Assembly: GCF_004116625.1 (NCBI RefSeq)
Contig: NZ_NXIE01000001.1
Coordinates: 620,001-684,000, forward strand
DNA length: 64,000 bases
Reading direction: 5' to 3'
Source: Halarcobacter mediterraneus
GTDB taxonomy: Bacteria; Campylobacterota; Campylobacteria; Campylobacterales; Arcobacteraceae
The notes below the pieces were generated by a model. It worked only from the letters and a program-made list of their open reading frames with translations. It did not search any database and had not been told where the DNA came from. A program made the translations under genes and the position numbers. Positions 43,747 to 51,630 of this stretch are shown piece after piece; positions within the stretch are counted from its first letter, which is position 1; every line of letters starts with the position of its first letter.

Positions 43747-44256
43747 ATGCTAAGAAAAAACCTAAAATATATTATTGCTACTTGTTTAATAAGTTTATCA
43801 ATTTTATTAACAATTTTAGTTCCTGGTGGACCCATAGAAACGAGAGACTTTTCCCATTATGATATTTGGATATTAAGTTTATTTAATATCTTTCTTACTA
43901 GTTTAGGAATTATTAGTATTATCACTGCATTTCTTATAATAAAACAAATTAAATATTCAATATCTACTACAATAATTATTTCTTTACTTTATATATTTGT
44001 TTACTTATCCGATTTATTCAAAATCTTTCCTATTAGCAATATTCCTATGTCTAATGCTCTTTTTACTATTGAATTTATTAGTACAATAATTGCAATATCA
44101 CTTTTATATCTTTGCATAAAATATGACTTCACTACAAAAGAAAATAATAGTACTTTTAAAATACCTACTTTTTTTAAAATATTATTAATATTAATTATTT
44201 TTCTTTTTTCTATTGCTATAATATTATTTGCAACTAATTCAGCAATGGGGAATTAA
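43747..44256 (+). CDS. Unrecognised small integral membrane protein
   Basis: 169 residues with five hydrophobic segments (about 9-27, 40-60, 70-90, 101-121, 140-162) separated by short charged loops. The motif VPGGPIETRDFSHYDIWIL lies in the first loop. No family was recognised. It begins 11 bases after the MocR gene and probably shares its transcript, so it may export or sense the compound handled by that regulon. Confidence 0.7.
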   Translation: MLRKNLKYIIATCLISLSILLTILVPGGPIETRDFSHYDIWILSLFNIFLTSLGIISIITAFLIIKQIKYSISTTIIISLLYIFVYLSDLFKIFPISNIPMSNALFTIEFISTIIAISLLYLCIKYDFTTKENNSTFKIPTFFKILLILIIFLFSIAIILFATNSAMGN

Positions 44257-44304
44257 TTCAAGCTTTTTTCTAAGTAAAAATTGGTTATCATTTGTCAAAT
44301 TTAT

Positions 44305-44443
44305 TTTCTCAGGGCAAGGTGAAATTCCTTACTGGTGGTAACTATACTAACTTATAGAAGTCCACGAGCGCCTTATTTTTAAGGGTCAAGCAGATTTGGT
44401 GTAAATCCAAAACCAACAGTTAAAGTCTGGATGAAAGAGAATA
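44305..44443 (+). ncRNA. FMN riboswitch (RFN element)
   Basis: Conserved RFN text is clear: TCTCAGGGCAAGGTGAAATT, CTTACTGGTGGTAA, GTCCACGAGCG, GGGTCAAGCAGATTTGGTG, CCAAAACCAACAGTTAAAG and TCTGGATGAAAGAGA, in the right order and spacing. It lies 79 bases before ribB and senses FMN to shut off flavin synthesis. No clean terminator follows, so control is probably at translation of ribB. Confidence 0.95.
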
Positions 44444-44522
44444 TAAAACTATATTATTGTTCAAAATATTAGCTTTATAAAAGCCCTGATTCAATAAGTT
44501 TACTTTAATAAAAAGGAAACCT

Positions 44523-45152
44523 ATGAATCAACAAATCGTAAGTTGGAATACAAAAAAAAATATTGAGAATGCTATAAAAGCATTACAAGCAGGAAAAGGT
44601 GTTATCGTAACTGATGACAAAAATAGAGAAGATGAAGCTGATATAATCTACAGCGCTCAATACATATCAGAACAACAAATGGCTTTATTAATAAGAGAAT
44701 GTAGTGGCATAGTTTGTCTTTGTTTAACTTCGCAAAAAGTAAATGAATTAAATCTTCCTATGATGGTACAAGCAAATAACTCAAAATATCAAACTCCTTT
44801 TACTATTTCAATAGAAGCAAAAAACAATGTTACAACAGGAGTTTCTGCAAAAGATAGAGTTACAACTATAAAAGCAGCCATAAAAGAAGATGGAATAAAC
44901 CATATAGTTTCTCCAGGACATATATTTCCTTTAAAAGCTAGAGATGGTGGAGTTTTAGAAAGACAAGGACATACAGAAGCAAGTATTGATTTAATGAAAT
45001 TGTCAAAACTTCAACCTACTGCTGTTTTATGTGAACTTACAAATGAAGATGGAACTATGGCAAAAGGTGAACAAATAACAAATTTTGCAAAAAAATACTC
45101 AATGCCTATTTTAAGTGTTCAAGATATTATAGAATATAGATTAAATAACTAA
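44523..45152 (+). CDS. ribB: 3,4-dihydroxy-2-butanone-4-phosphate synthase RibB
   Basis: 209-residue single-domain enzyme converting ribulose 5-phosphate to dihydroxybutanone phosphate plus formate for riboflavin. VTDDKNREDEADIIYSAQYI (residues 29-48, metal and substrate acids), ECSGIVCLCL near 60, and RDGGVLERQGHTEASIDLM near 140 are all conserved. There is no RibA (GTP cyclohydrolase II) domain. It is preceded by an FMN riboswitch and an AAAGGA site. Confidence 0.95.
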   Translation: MNQQIVSWNTKKNIENAIKALQAGKGVIVTDDKNREDEADIIYSAQYISEQQMALLIRECSGIVCLCLTSQKVNELNLPMMVQANNSKYQTPFTISIEAKNNVTTGVSAKDRVTTIKAAIKEDGINHIVSPGHIFPLKARDGGVLERQGHTEASIDLMKLSKLQPTAVLCELTNEDGTMAKGEQITNFAKKYSMPILSVQDIIEYRLNN

Positions 45153-45165
45153 CTAAGGAAAAACT

Positions 45166-45954
45166 TTGGATATTATAGACTTTGAAAATATTAATGTAGG
45201 TTATGATGAAAAAATTGTATTAAAAGATATAACTTTAAAAATCAAAGAAAAAGAACATTGGGCAATTCTTGGAGCAAACGGTTCTGGGAAATCTACTTTA
45301 ATGAAGTTAATTCAATCAGAGATTCATCCAAGAAGAACAAAACCTTTTAAAAAAGAAATTTTAGGGAAAAGTACCTACTCTGTTTTTGAACTAAGAAAAA
45401 ATTTAGGAATTATTACAAATGATTTACATAACTACTTTGCAAGAGAAGCTAGTTTTTTAACAGGATACAAAGTTGTTTTAAGTGGGCACTATAGTTCTGT
45501 TGGAGTTTTTGCTTTTCAAGATTTTTCAGAAGAACAATTAAGTAAAGCAAAAGAAGTTATGAAATTTCTTGAAATAGAACATCTTACAAGTAAAAAAGTA
45601 AATGAAATGTCAACTGGAGAATTAAGAAAATGTATAGTTGGTAGAGCACTAATTCATAATCCTAAGGCTTTTATATTAGATGAACCAACTGTAGGACTAG
45701 ATATTAAAGCACAAATAAATTTTATAAAAATGCTAAAAAAACTTTCAAAAGAAGCTTCAATAATACTTGTAACCCATCACTTAGAAGAAATTTTTGAAGA
45801 AATCACTAAAGTAGCACTAATTCATAATAATACAATATTTAAAAGTGGAGATAAAAAAGACTTACTTACAAGTGAAAATCTATCAACAATATTTGATACT
45901 AAACTACATCTTAATGAAAAAAATGACAGATATTTTATAGAAGAGATTCTTTAA
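45166..45954 (+). CDS. ABC transporter ATP-binding protein (single-copy, ModF/YlmA-like)
   Basis: 262 residues from a TTG with AAGGAA five bases before. Walker A AILGANGSGKSTLMKL near residue 33, Q-loop region LGIITNDLHNYF, signature MSTGELRKCIVGRAL near 147, Walker B AFILDEPTVGLD near 166, and H-loop LVTHHLEEI near 200. No permease or binding protein is adjacent. It follows ribB by 13 bases, so a link to flavin supply is possible. Orphan ATPases of this type resemble YlmA/ModF. Confidence 0.88.
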   Translation: MDIIDFENINVGYDEKIVLKDITLKIKEKEHWAILGANGSGKSTLMKLIQSEIHPRRTKPFKKEILGKSTYSVFELRKNLGIITNDLHNYFAREASFLTGYKVVLSGHYSSVGVFAFQDFSEEQLSKAKEVMKFLEIEHLTSKKVNEMSTGELRKCIVGRALIHNPKAFILDEPTVGLDIKAQINFIKMLKKLSKEASIILVTHHLEEIFEEITKVALIHNNTIFKSGDKKDLLTSENLSTIFDTKLHLNEKNDRYFIEEIL

Positions 45955-46041
45955 TCTCCTCTATAAATAAAATCTAAACTTTATAAAAGACCAAGAATAC
46001 AGCACTTTATTTAATATAATCTATATTTATTATAGTTTTAT

Positions 46042-46061
46042 AAGTTAAACTTATTTAACTT
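46042..46061. promoter_or_regulatory. Perfect 8-4-8 inverted repeat before the peroxiredoxin gene
   Basis: AAGTTAAA-CTTA-TTTAACTT, 86 bases ahead of the first peroxiredoxin start. It is placed where a PerR- or Fur-type repressor could act, but does not match the PerR consensus closely. The rest of the 193-base gap shows only AT-rich promoter-like sequence. Confidence 0.4.
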
Positions 46062-46147
46062 TAAAAAAATTTTAAAGAATACTCTGCTAAACTTTCATCA
46101 GTAAAGGAAAAAAATTATCCTTTAATATTTTTTATAAGGAGTTCAAA

Positions 46148-46864
46148 ATGGCTTGCGATACAGGAGCAAAACCAATTGACGAAACTAAAAATGTTTCAAC
46201 TGAAAATAATGAAAACAATACAAATAATTTAGAAAAAAAGGAAGAAAAAATGAGTTCAAGTTTAGTATTAAGAAAATCACCTGAGTTTAAAATGGAAGCA
46301 TATGATGCAAAAACTGGTCACTATACAGAAGTAAGTAGTGAAGATTATAAAGGTAAATGGCATGTTGTTTGTTTTTACCCAGCTGACTTTACTTTTGTTT
46401 GTCCAACAGAAATTGCAGCAATGAATGCAAAATATGACGAGTTCCAAGAACTTGGTGTTGAAATTTTAGCAGTTTCTACTGATACAAAATTCTCTCACAA
46501 AAGATTTGTAGAAACTGAGCCTTTATTAGAAGGATTAAAATTAACTATCGGTGCAGATGGTACTGGTGCAGTTAGTAGAGCATTTGGAGTAATGATTGAA
46601 GAAGAAGGTGTTGCATTAAGAGGAAGATTTTTAATTAATCCTGATGGTGTAGTTGTAGCACAAGAAGTTCAAGCTCCAATGGTAGGAAGAAATGTAAATG
46701 AATTCTTAAGACAAGTAAAAGCTTGGCAACATGCAGAAAAAACTGGTGAAGTTTGCCCAGCAGGTTGGGTTCCAGGTAAAAAAACATTACCAGTAAATAC
46801 TGATGTAGAGCAAATGACTGGTAGAGTTGGTGATTATATCACTGTTGAAGAAATCATGTCTTAA
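46148..46864 (+). CDS. 2-Cys peroxiredoxin (Prx1/AhpC) with N-terminal extension
   Basis: 238 residues from the ATG preceded by AAGGAG. The peroxiredoxin core begins about residue 35 (SSSLVLRKSPEFKMEAYDA). It has the peroxidatic cysteine in PADFTFVCPTE near 82 and the resolving cysteine in GEVCPAGWVPGKK near 204. The first 34 residues (MACDTGAKPIDETKN, then Asn/Glu/Lys-rich) are not part of the family. An internal ATG at 46250 with GGAAGAAAAA in front would give the normal length, so two forms are possible. It reduces hydrogen peroxide and organic peroxides. Confidence 0.93.
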   Translation: MACDTGAKPIDETKNVSTENNENNTNNLEKKEEKMSSSLVLRKSPEFKMEAYDAKTGHYTEVSSEDYKGKWHVVCFYPADFTFVCPTEIAAMNAKYDEFQELGVEILAVSTDTKFSHKRFVETEPLLEGLKLTIGADGTGAVSRAFGVMIEEEGVALRGRFLINPDGVVVAQEVQAPMVGRNVNEFLRQVKAWQHAEKTGEVCPAGWVPGKKTLPVNTDVEQMTGRVGDYITVEEIMS

Positions 46865-46910
46865 TAATATTAAGTAACCCCTCCTTCTCCTTGGGGTTAC
46901 CTTAATATTA
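46865..46910 (+). terminator. Terminator of the peroxiredoxin gene
   Basis: TAATATTAA-GTAACCCC pairs with GGGGTTACCTTAATATTA around an 11-base pyrimidine loop; one G is bulged. It directly follows the stop codon. Confidence 0.8.
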
Positions 46911-46945
46911 AGATTTTATATATAAAATAAGGGTTTTATTAATTA

Positions 46946-47215
46946 TCATCTATTAACCCCAAACTCCTTTTGAAAAAAATCATCCATTTTTTCTTCATAT
47001 TGTTCTTGTGTTATATAATTACCATCATTAATTCTTCTTTCAGCATCTAATACTCTTTTTTGTACTTCTTCTATACTATTTATAGTTAAACTAGATGGAT
47101 AATCATTTTTAACAGTATCTATTACTTCAACTTTTTTATCTTTTATAAAACTATCTATCATAGCTTTAAAGTGTGGAAAAAAATCATCATCAATTTTTAA
47201 ATTCATTGTTGGCAT
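46946..47215 (-). CDS. Small antitoxin-like protein
   Basis: 89 residues: MNLKIDDDFFPHFKAMIDSF at the start, a middle strand/turn region (SSLTINSIEEVQKRVLDAER) and an acidic C-terminus with QEQYEEKMDDFFQKEFGVN. The short DNA-binding-like start and acidic tail resemble ParD/RelB-type antitoxins of Campylobacterota. No toxin gene is adjacent. An AAGGAG site precedes the ATG. Two other antitoxin-like fragments lie just upstream, so this is a decaying toxin-antitoxin spot. Confidence 0.6.
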   Translation of the reverse strand: MPTMNLKIDDDFFPHFKAMIDSFIKDKKVEVIDTVKNDYPSSLTINSIEEVQKRVLDAERRINDGNYITQEQYEEKMDDFFQKEFGVNR

Positions 47216-47274
47216 CTTATTTCTCCTTGGATATTTTAATTATATCATATTTTAATCAAACATTTGTGAAATAA

Positions 47275-47361
47275 ATTAAAAAAGTAAATGCTTATCAAAT
47301 AGCACAAGAGATGATACAACAAAATATCACTCAAACAGAACTAGCGAAGATGATAAACTAG
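47275..47361 (+). pseudogene. XRE-type helix-turn-helix fragment
   Basis: Between two stops the frame reads IKKVNAYQIAQEMIQQNITQ then TELAKMIN. This is the first half of an XRE/HigA-like helix-turn-helix (Q.ELAK..N). There is no start codon at a ribosome-binding site and the recognition helix is lost. Confidence 0.45.
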
Positions 47362-47391
47362 AATTTATTGGGAAATCATAAGAAATTTTTT

Positions 47392-47523
47392 TTAAATTTT
47401 TTTTGATTTTTCAATATCTATAAAGTCAGTTTGATTTTCTCTTTTTTCTAAAATATCCAAATGCCAATTTGGTGTAAATTCTTTTAAATCTTGGTTATCT
47501 AAACTATAATAATTATCATCTAT
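47392..47523 (-). pseudogene. Antitoxin C-terminal fragment
   Basis: A stop-bounded frame encodes DLKEFTPNWHLDILEKREN then QTDFIDIEKSKKI. This matches the C-terminal W...IL..R......FID.E.AKK pattern of addiction-module antitoxins (TIGR02574-like). The N-terminal part and any start codon are missing. Confidence 0.45.
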
Positions 47524-47556
47524 TTATAAAAAAGGATGAAAAATCCTTTTTTATTT

Positions 47557-49962
47557 TTAGAATTTATATTTTAATGAAAATGTAAAATTTCTAGGTGCAC
47601 CATAAGAACCTGCTAAAAATTGTTCATCAAGAGAATCATAATATTTCTTATCAAAAAGATTATTTATATTAACACTTAGCTCTAAGTTTTTATTCATTTC
47701 ATATTTACTCATTAGATTGACTACATAATATGATTCTTGTTCTGCATAAACATTAGACCCTGCTGTCATCAAAGATGCTGTATCAAAAAATATCTTATTT
47801 TGCCAATTTATACCTCCCCCTAATGTTAGCTTATTAATCTTATATGTAGTCCAAATTTTTATCATATGTTCTGGAAATACAGTATTGATTTGTTTCCCAT
47901 TTTCATCATCTGTCTTTGCATAGGTGTAACTCATTTGTGCATTCAGGTTCGGTATTATCTCTCCAACAACTTCAATATCAATACCTTTTGTTTTGGCTCC
48001 ATCTATACTTTTATATGCGGCATCTGTCGTTCCAATAATGGTGTTTTCAGCATCTACAACTGCTAAATCAGTTTGATCAATTTGATATAATGCGATACTA
48101 CTATTTAAAGCTCCATTAAATAACTCATTTTTATATCCTATTTCATAATTTATTGATTCTAATGGATCTAAACTTTGTCCATTTTTATCTCTATAATCTT
48201 GAGGTTGAAATATTGTAGAATAGCTTGTATAAATTGTATGTTCATTATTTAAATCATATACTAAACCTACATAAGGGGTAAATGCATTTTCTTTAAATGT
48301 TTTATCACTGTTATATTGAGTAAGTTCAGTCCAATCCCATTTCTCTTTTATTTCATATTTTGAGAATCTTCCTCCAAAAATTAAAGATAAATCATCATTT
48401 GGATGTATTCTACTTGCTAAATAGGTCCCACTTTGAGTGATGTCTTTATTCGATTTATAAAGTGCTCCATCTGTAACAGTTCTAGGTGTATTATTTCCCC
48501 AAGTATAATAATTAATTAAACTTCCATCAACTCCTGAAATATCTTTGCCAGGTATATGTTCATTTTGATATTTAGAATAGTTATAACCCACAACGAGCTC
48601 ATGTTCTCTTCCAAAAAGTTGATATGTTCCATCTAAAGTAAGGTGTAAACCAGTTTGTGACTGCTCTGTTGTTCCTTTTGCACCCCAAATTCTTACAGAA
48701 TCACCAGTATCTTTATCAAATAAACTTCCAGCAGATTCACCAAAATTAAATTCTCTATCAGTATTTAGATGATTTATACTTGCTTTTAGTTTCCAATCAT
48801 TATTAAAATAATGATTTACCGTAGTAAAAATATTATAAGTGTCCTTATTATCATAACCCCATTTTATTGCTTGACTATTTGATCTATCAAAATCAGTTCT
48901 TGAAAGGTCATCATAAAATAATAGTGATCCAACACTTGAATGACCTATAGGATTATATTCTTGATAATCTAACCCAATATTAACTAAAGTATTATCTGAT
49001 ATATCTGCTTCAACAATACCATATAGTACTTTTTTTTCTTCTTCAAGATAATCAACAAAACTTTTATTTTTTTGGTAAGCAGCTACCATTCTTGCTCGAA
49101 TTGAACCACTGTCATTTAAAGAACTGGACACATCTGCATTAATTCTATATAAATCCCACGATCCAGCTGTAACTTCAACATTTCCTTGAAATTCAGTTGT
49201 AGGTTTTTTTCTAACCATATTGATTGTTCCTGATGGCTCTCCTGATCCTGTCATAAGCCCTGCCGCACCTCTTAAAACTTCTATGTGATCATAGATAACT
49301 GTATCTGATAATGCTTGGGATACTGTTTGTGTTCCTGTGTCTGAATATGTAGGGATACCATCTAATTGATAACTTGATATCTGATAACCACCTCTTGAGT
49401 ATATTTTAAATCTTGAATTCCCTTGACTTTGAACATTAATACCAGGCGTTTGTTCTAGAAGCTGAATCATACCATCTAACCCTTGATCTTCAATTCTTTG
49501 TCTAGACATAATACTAATTGACTGAGGAGTTTCTTTTAAAGACATATTTAGTTTGGTAGCTGTACTAGTTTCACCTAAAGTATACGAGGATGTATTATCT
49601 GTTTTTGTTGATCTTGATATTATGTCAAATGTACCTAAATCATTTCCATTTTTAGAAGAGTTTTTTACTTCACTTTTTACTATAACTATTGCTTCATTTT
49701 TTATAATAGCTTTTAGTCCTGTTCCTTGTAAGAGTTTATCTAAAGCTTTTTGAGTACCTTCAATATTTTCAATATTGTTGATTTTCTCAAATTCTAGTAA
49801 TTCATCATTTGCGATATATGATAAATTTGATTTTTTTGATATAATCTCTAATGCCTCCTTTAGAGTCTTGTCTTTTATAGTATATACTTCATCGGCAAAT
49901 AAGTTCATACTAAAAGCTAAAACTAAAGAAGAGGCAACTAATGCCTTTTTTCCATAATTCAT
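47557..49962 (-). CDS. TonB-dependent siderophore receptor with STN domain (FpvA/FoxA-like)
   Basis: 801 residues: signal peptide (ALVASSLVLAFSMNLFA), STN domain 24-95 (YTIKDKTLKEALEIISKKSN, IKNEAIVIVKSE), plug with TPQSISIMSRQRIEDQGLD near 150, SRGGYQISSYQLDGIP near 188 and HIEVLRGAAGLMTGSGEPSG near 225, then IN-MVRKKPT, and a barrel ending FTFSLKYKF. Text matches the TIGR01783 siderophore receptor group. It lies after FecI/FecR genes of the same strand, forming a second transmembrane signalling circuit. Confidence 0.94.
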   Translation of the reverse strand: MNYGKKALVASSLVLAFSMNLFADEVYTIKDKTLKEALEIISKKSNLSYIANDELLEFEKINNIENIEGTQKALDKLLQGTGLKAIIKNEAIVIVKSEVKNSSKNGNDLGTFDIISRSTKTDNTSSYTLGETSTATKLNMSLKETPQSISIMSRQRIEDQGLDGMIQLLEQTPGINVQSQGNSRFKIYSRGGYQISSYQLDGIPTYSDTGTQTVSQALSDTVIYDHIEVLRGAAGLMTGSGEPSGTINMVRKKPTTEFQGNVEVTAGSWDLYRINADVSSSLNDSGSIRARMVAAYQKNKSFVDYLEEEKKVLYGIVEADISDNTLVNIGLDYQEYNPIGHSSVGSLLFYDDLSRTDFDRSNSQAIKWGYDNKDTYNIFTTVNHYFNNDWKLKASINHLNTDREFNFGESAGSLFDKDTGDSVRIWGAKGTTEQSQTGLHLTLDGTYQLFGREHELVVGYNYSKYQNEHIPGKDISGVDGSLINYYTWGNNTPRTVTDGALYKSNKDITQSGTYLASRIHPNDDLSLIFGGRFSKYEIKEKWDWTELTQYNSDKTFKENAFTPYVGLVYDLNNEHTIYTSYSTIFQPQDYRDKNGQSLDPLESINYEIGYKNELFNGALNSSIALYQIDQTDLAVVDAENTIIGTTDAAYKSIDGAKTKGIDIEVVGEIIPNLNAQMSYTYAKTDDENGKQINTVFPEHMIKIWTTYKINKLTLGGGINWQNKIFFDTASLMTAGSNVYAEQESYYVVNLMSKYEMNKNLELSVNINNLFDKKYYDSLDEQFLAGSYGAPRNFTFSLKYKF

Positions 49963-49980
49963 TATATGTTCCTTTTTTAT

Positions 49981-49996
49981 AATTTTGAGAATTGTT
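49981..49996 (-). promoter_or_regulatory. Conserved leader motif before the second STN-type receptor
   Basis: On the minus strand AACAATTCTCAAAATT, 15 of 16 bases identical to the motif at 21248-21263. It lies 18 bases before the start codon. Confidence 0.5.
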
Positions 49997-50046
49997 ATTA
50001 TCTCTAAACATTAAACGAACGAACTGAAAAAAACGGACACTTTTTT

Positions 50047-50070
50047 TTAACAAATTTTAAAATTTGTTAA
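50047..50070. repeat. Perfect 24-bp palindrome between fecR and receptor
   Basis: TTAACAAATTTT joined directly to AAAATTTGTTAA. In minus-strand order it lies 26 bases after the FecR stop and before the receptor promoter region. The flanking T-run is on the wrong side for terminating minus-strand transcription, so an operator or processing hairpin is more likely. Confidence 0.6.
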
Positions 50071-50096
50071 TTTTTGTAGAAAGATTAAATAAGGTT

Positions 50097-51077
50097 TTAC
50101 TTCTGAGTTATTTTTATAACATCATTATCTTTTTGAATTTTAATAGGATATATTAACTCAATTGCTTCTAAAAAAGTATCATACTTCAAAGTAGAAAACT
50201 TTCCTGATATTTTTAGTTGAGATAATTCATAAGTTTCAAATTTCATCTTTTTATTTGAATACCGTTCAAATAAAGAAGAAGCTTCTTTTAATGTTGTTTT
50301 ATCAAATTTTATTATGTCATTTTTCCAATTTGCTATTTCATTTATATTTATTAATTCTTCATGGTTTAGAAACTTGCCATTTTCATCTAAAGATAGAGTA
50401 TCTGCTTTTTTTAATTGGATTAAAGTCTCCATTTTTCCATATGAATTATAAATATGACTTACTTTTACAAGCCCTTCTAAGACATTTATTTTTATGATAT
50501 TATTTAAATGTACAACTTCAAATTTTGTACCTAAAACTTCAATTACTATATTTCCTGTTTTTATTAAAAATGGTTTTTCTTTATCTTTGGCTATACTAAA
50601 CATAGCTTTACCACTATTAAGAGTTACTGTTCTTTTTGTGTTATAATATTTTACTTCTATTTGTGTTTTTACATCTAAATCTATTGTAGAATTATCTGGT
50701 AACTTTATATTCAGTTCTTTGGTATTTGCTGTTATGTAGTCTTGAGAAAAGTTTGCTTTAAAATAATAGTTATTTACCTTAAATAAAGAAAAAACAACTA
50801 AACAGGCAATAACTATTGAAGCTATTAAATACCTACTTTTGTAAAATAAATTAGCTTCTTTTTCTTCTTTTGTTATTTCATCTTCAAGCTCTTTTAAAAA
50901 ATCATTATCTAAATTTATACACTCATTTATTAACTTTTTATTTTCATCATAAGCTGTCCTATGATGGATATTTTCAAGCCAAAGGTTTAACTGGTTTTCT
51001 TCTTCTAAAGTCAAACCTTCTTTTTCTTTCATAAGCCATTGATTTGCTTTTTCATTTATTTGTGTTTTTAAATTCAT
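50097..51077 (-). CDS. FecR family anti-sigma / signal transducer
   Basis: 326 residues with the same plan as the first FecR: DUF4880-like start (NQWLMKEKEGLTLEEENQLN, LWLENIHHRTAYDENKKLI), membrane span near 85-103 (SRYLIASIVIACLVVFSLF), periplasmic FecR domain (LPDNSTIDLDVKTQIEVKYY near 127, VIEVLGTKFEVVHL near 182) and a C-terminal receptor-contact domain (LKISGKFSTLKYDTFLEAIE). It begins at the last base of the sigma gene (one-base overlap), so both are co-translated. Confidence 0.92.
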   Translation of the reverse strand: MNLKTQINEKANQWLMKEKEGLTLEEENQLNLWLENIHHRTAYDENKKLINECINLDNDFLKELEDEITKEEKEANLFYKSRYLIASIVIACLVVFSLFKVNNYYFKANFSQDYITANTKELNIKLPDNSTIDLDVKTQIEVKYYNTKRTVTLNSGKAMFSIAKDKEKPFLIKTGNIVIEVLGTKFEVVHLNNIIKINVLEGLVKVSHIYNSYGKMETLIQLKKADTLSLDENGKFLNHEELININEIANWKNDIIKFDKTTLKEASSLFERYSNKKMKFETYELSQLKISGKFSTLKYDTFLEAIELIYPIKIQKDNDVIKITQK

Positions 51078-51547
51078 TAATAATCATTTCCCATTTGTTC
51101 TTTTATCTTTAAAATGGCTCTTGAGATATTTTTTTCAACAGCATTTGTACTAATACCCATAATTTTTGCAATATCTTTTCTTGTATAATTTTTATAATAA
51201 TATAGCATAAAGGCTTTTTTGTTTTTTGTTGAGAGTTTTTTAATGCACTCTTTTAACTTTTTTTGTCTAAGTTCATCTGAAACTATTTCTTCTGGTTTCT
51301 CTTTATCAGGGATAGAGTGTTGGTCTTCTTCATATGAAGTTTGAGGAAGAGTTTTATCTTTTCTTACTTTGTCTATTACTAAATTTTGTGCAACTTTATA
51401 TAAGTATGCTTTTTTGATAGTAATATCTTCTTTTTTACTTATTTCTAAAACTTTTGTATAGGTTTCTTGGGTCAAATCTTTTGCTAAAATTTTATCACCT
51501 GTTAGCCTTTGAATATAATAAAATATTTCATCATAATGCTCAATCAT
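51077..51547 (-). CDS. ECF sigma factor, FecI family
   Basis: 156 residues. Region 2: LAKDLTQETYTKVLEISKKE and KKAYLYKVAQNLVIDKVRKD (residues 22-61). Region 4: CIKKLSTKNKKAFMLYYYKN and YTRKDIAKIMGISTNAVEKN (98-138). It heads the second sigma/FecR/receptor set. A perfect 15-base palindrome of Fur type lies about 30 bases upstream, consistent with iron control. Confidence 0.92.
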   Translation of the reverse strand: MIEHYDEIFYYIQRLTGDKILAKDLTQETYTKVLEISKKEDITIKKAYLYKVAQNLVIDKVRKDKTLPQTSYEEDQHSIPDKEKPEEIVSDELRQKKLKECIKKLSTKNKKAFMLYYYKNYTRKDIAKIMGISTNAVEKNISRAILKIKEQMGNDY

Positions 51548-51575
51548 TTTCCCAAAAAACCCACTTACATAGTTT

Positions 51576-51590
51576 TAATAATCATTATTA
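51576..51590. promoter_or_regulatory. Fur-box-like palindrome before the second ECF sigma gene
   Basis: TAATAAT-C-ATTATTA is a perfect 7-1-7 palindrome differing from the classical TGATAAT-N-ATTATCA by one base per arm. It ends 29 bases before the sigma gene start on the minus strand. Confidence 0.6.
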
Positions 51591-51630
51591 TAAATTATTT
51601 TACTTTAGAATTATCTTATTAAGAAAAGTT

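Noticed and set aside
44444-44522. Intrinsic terminator as the FMN riboswitch expression platform
   Set aside because: Only a five-base stem (GCTTT/AAAGC) without a T-run is visible, so I did not list a terminator.
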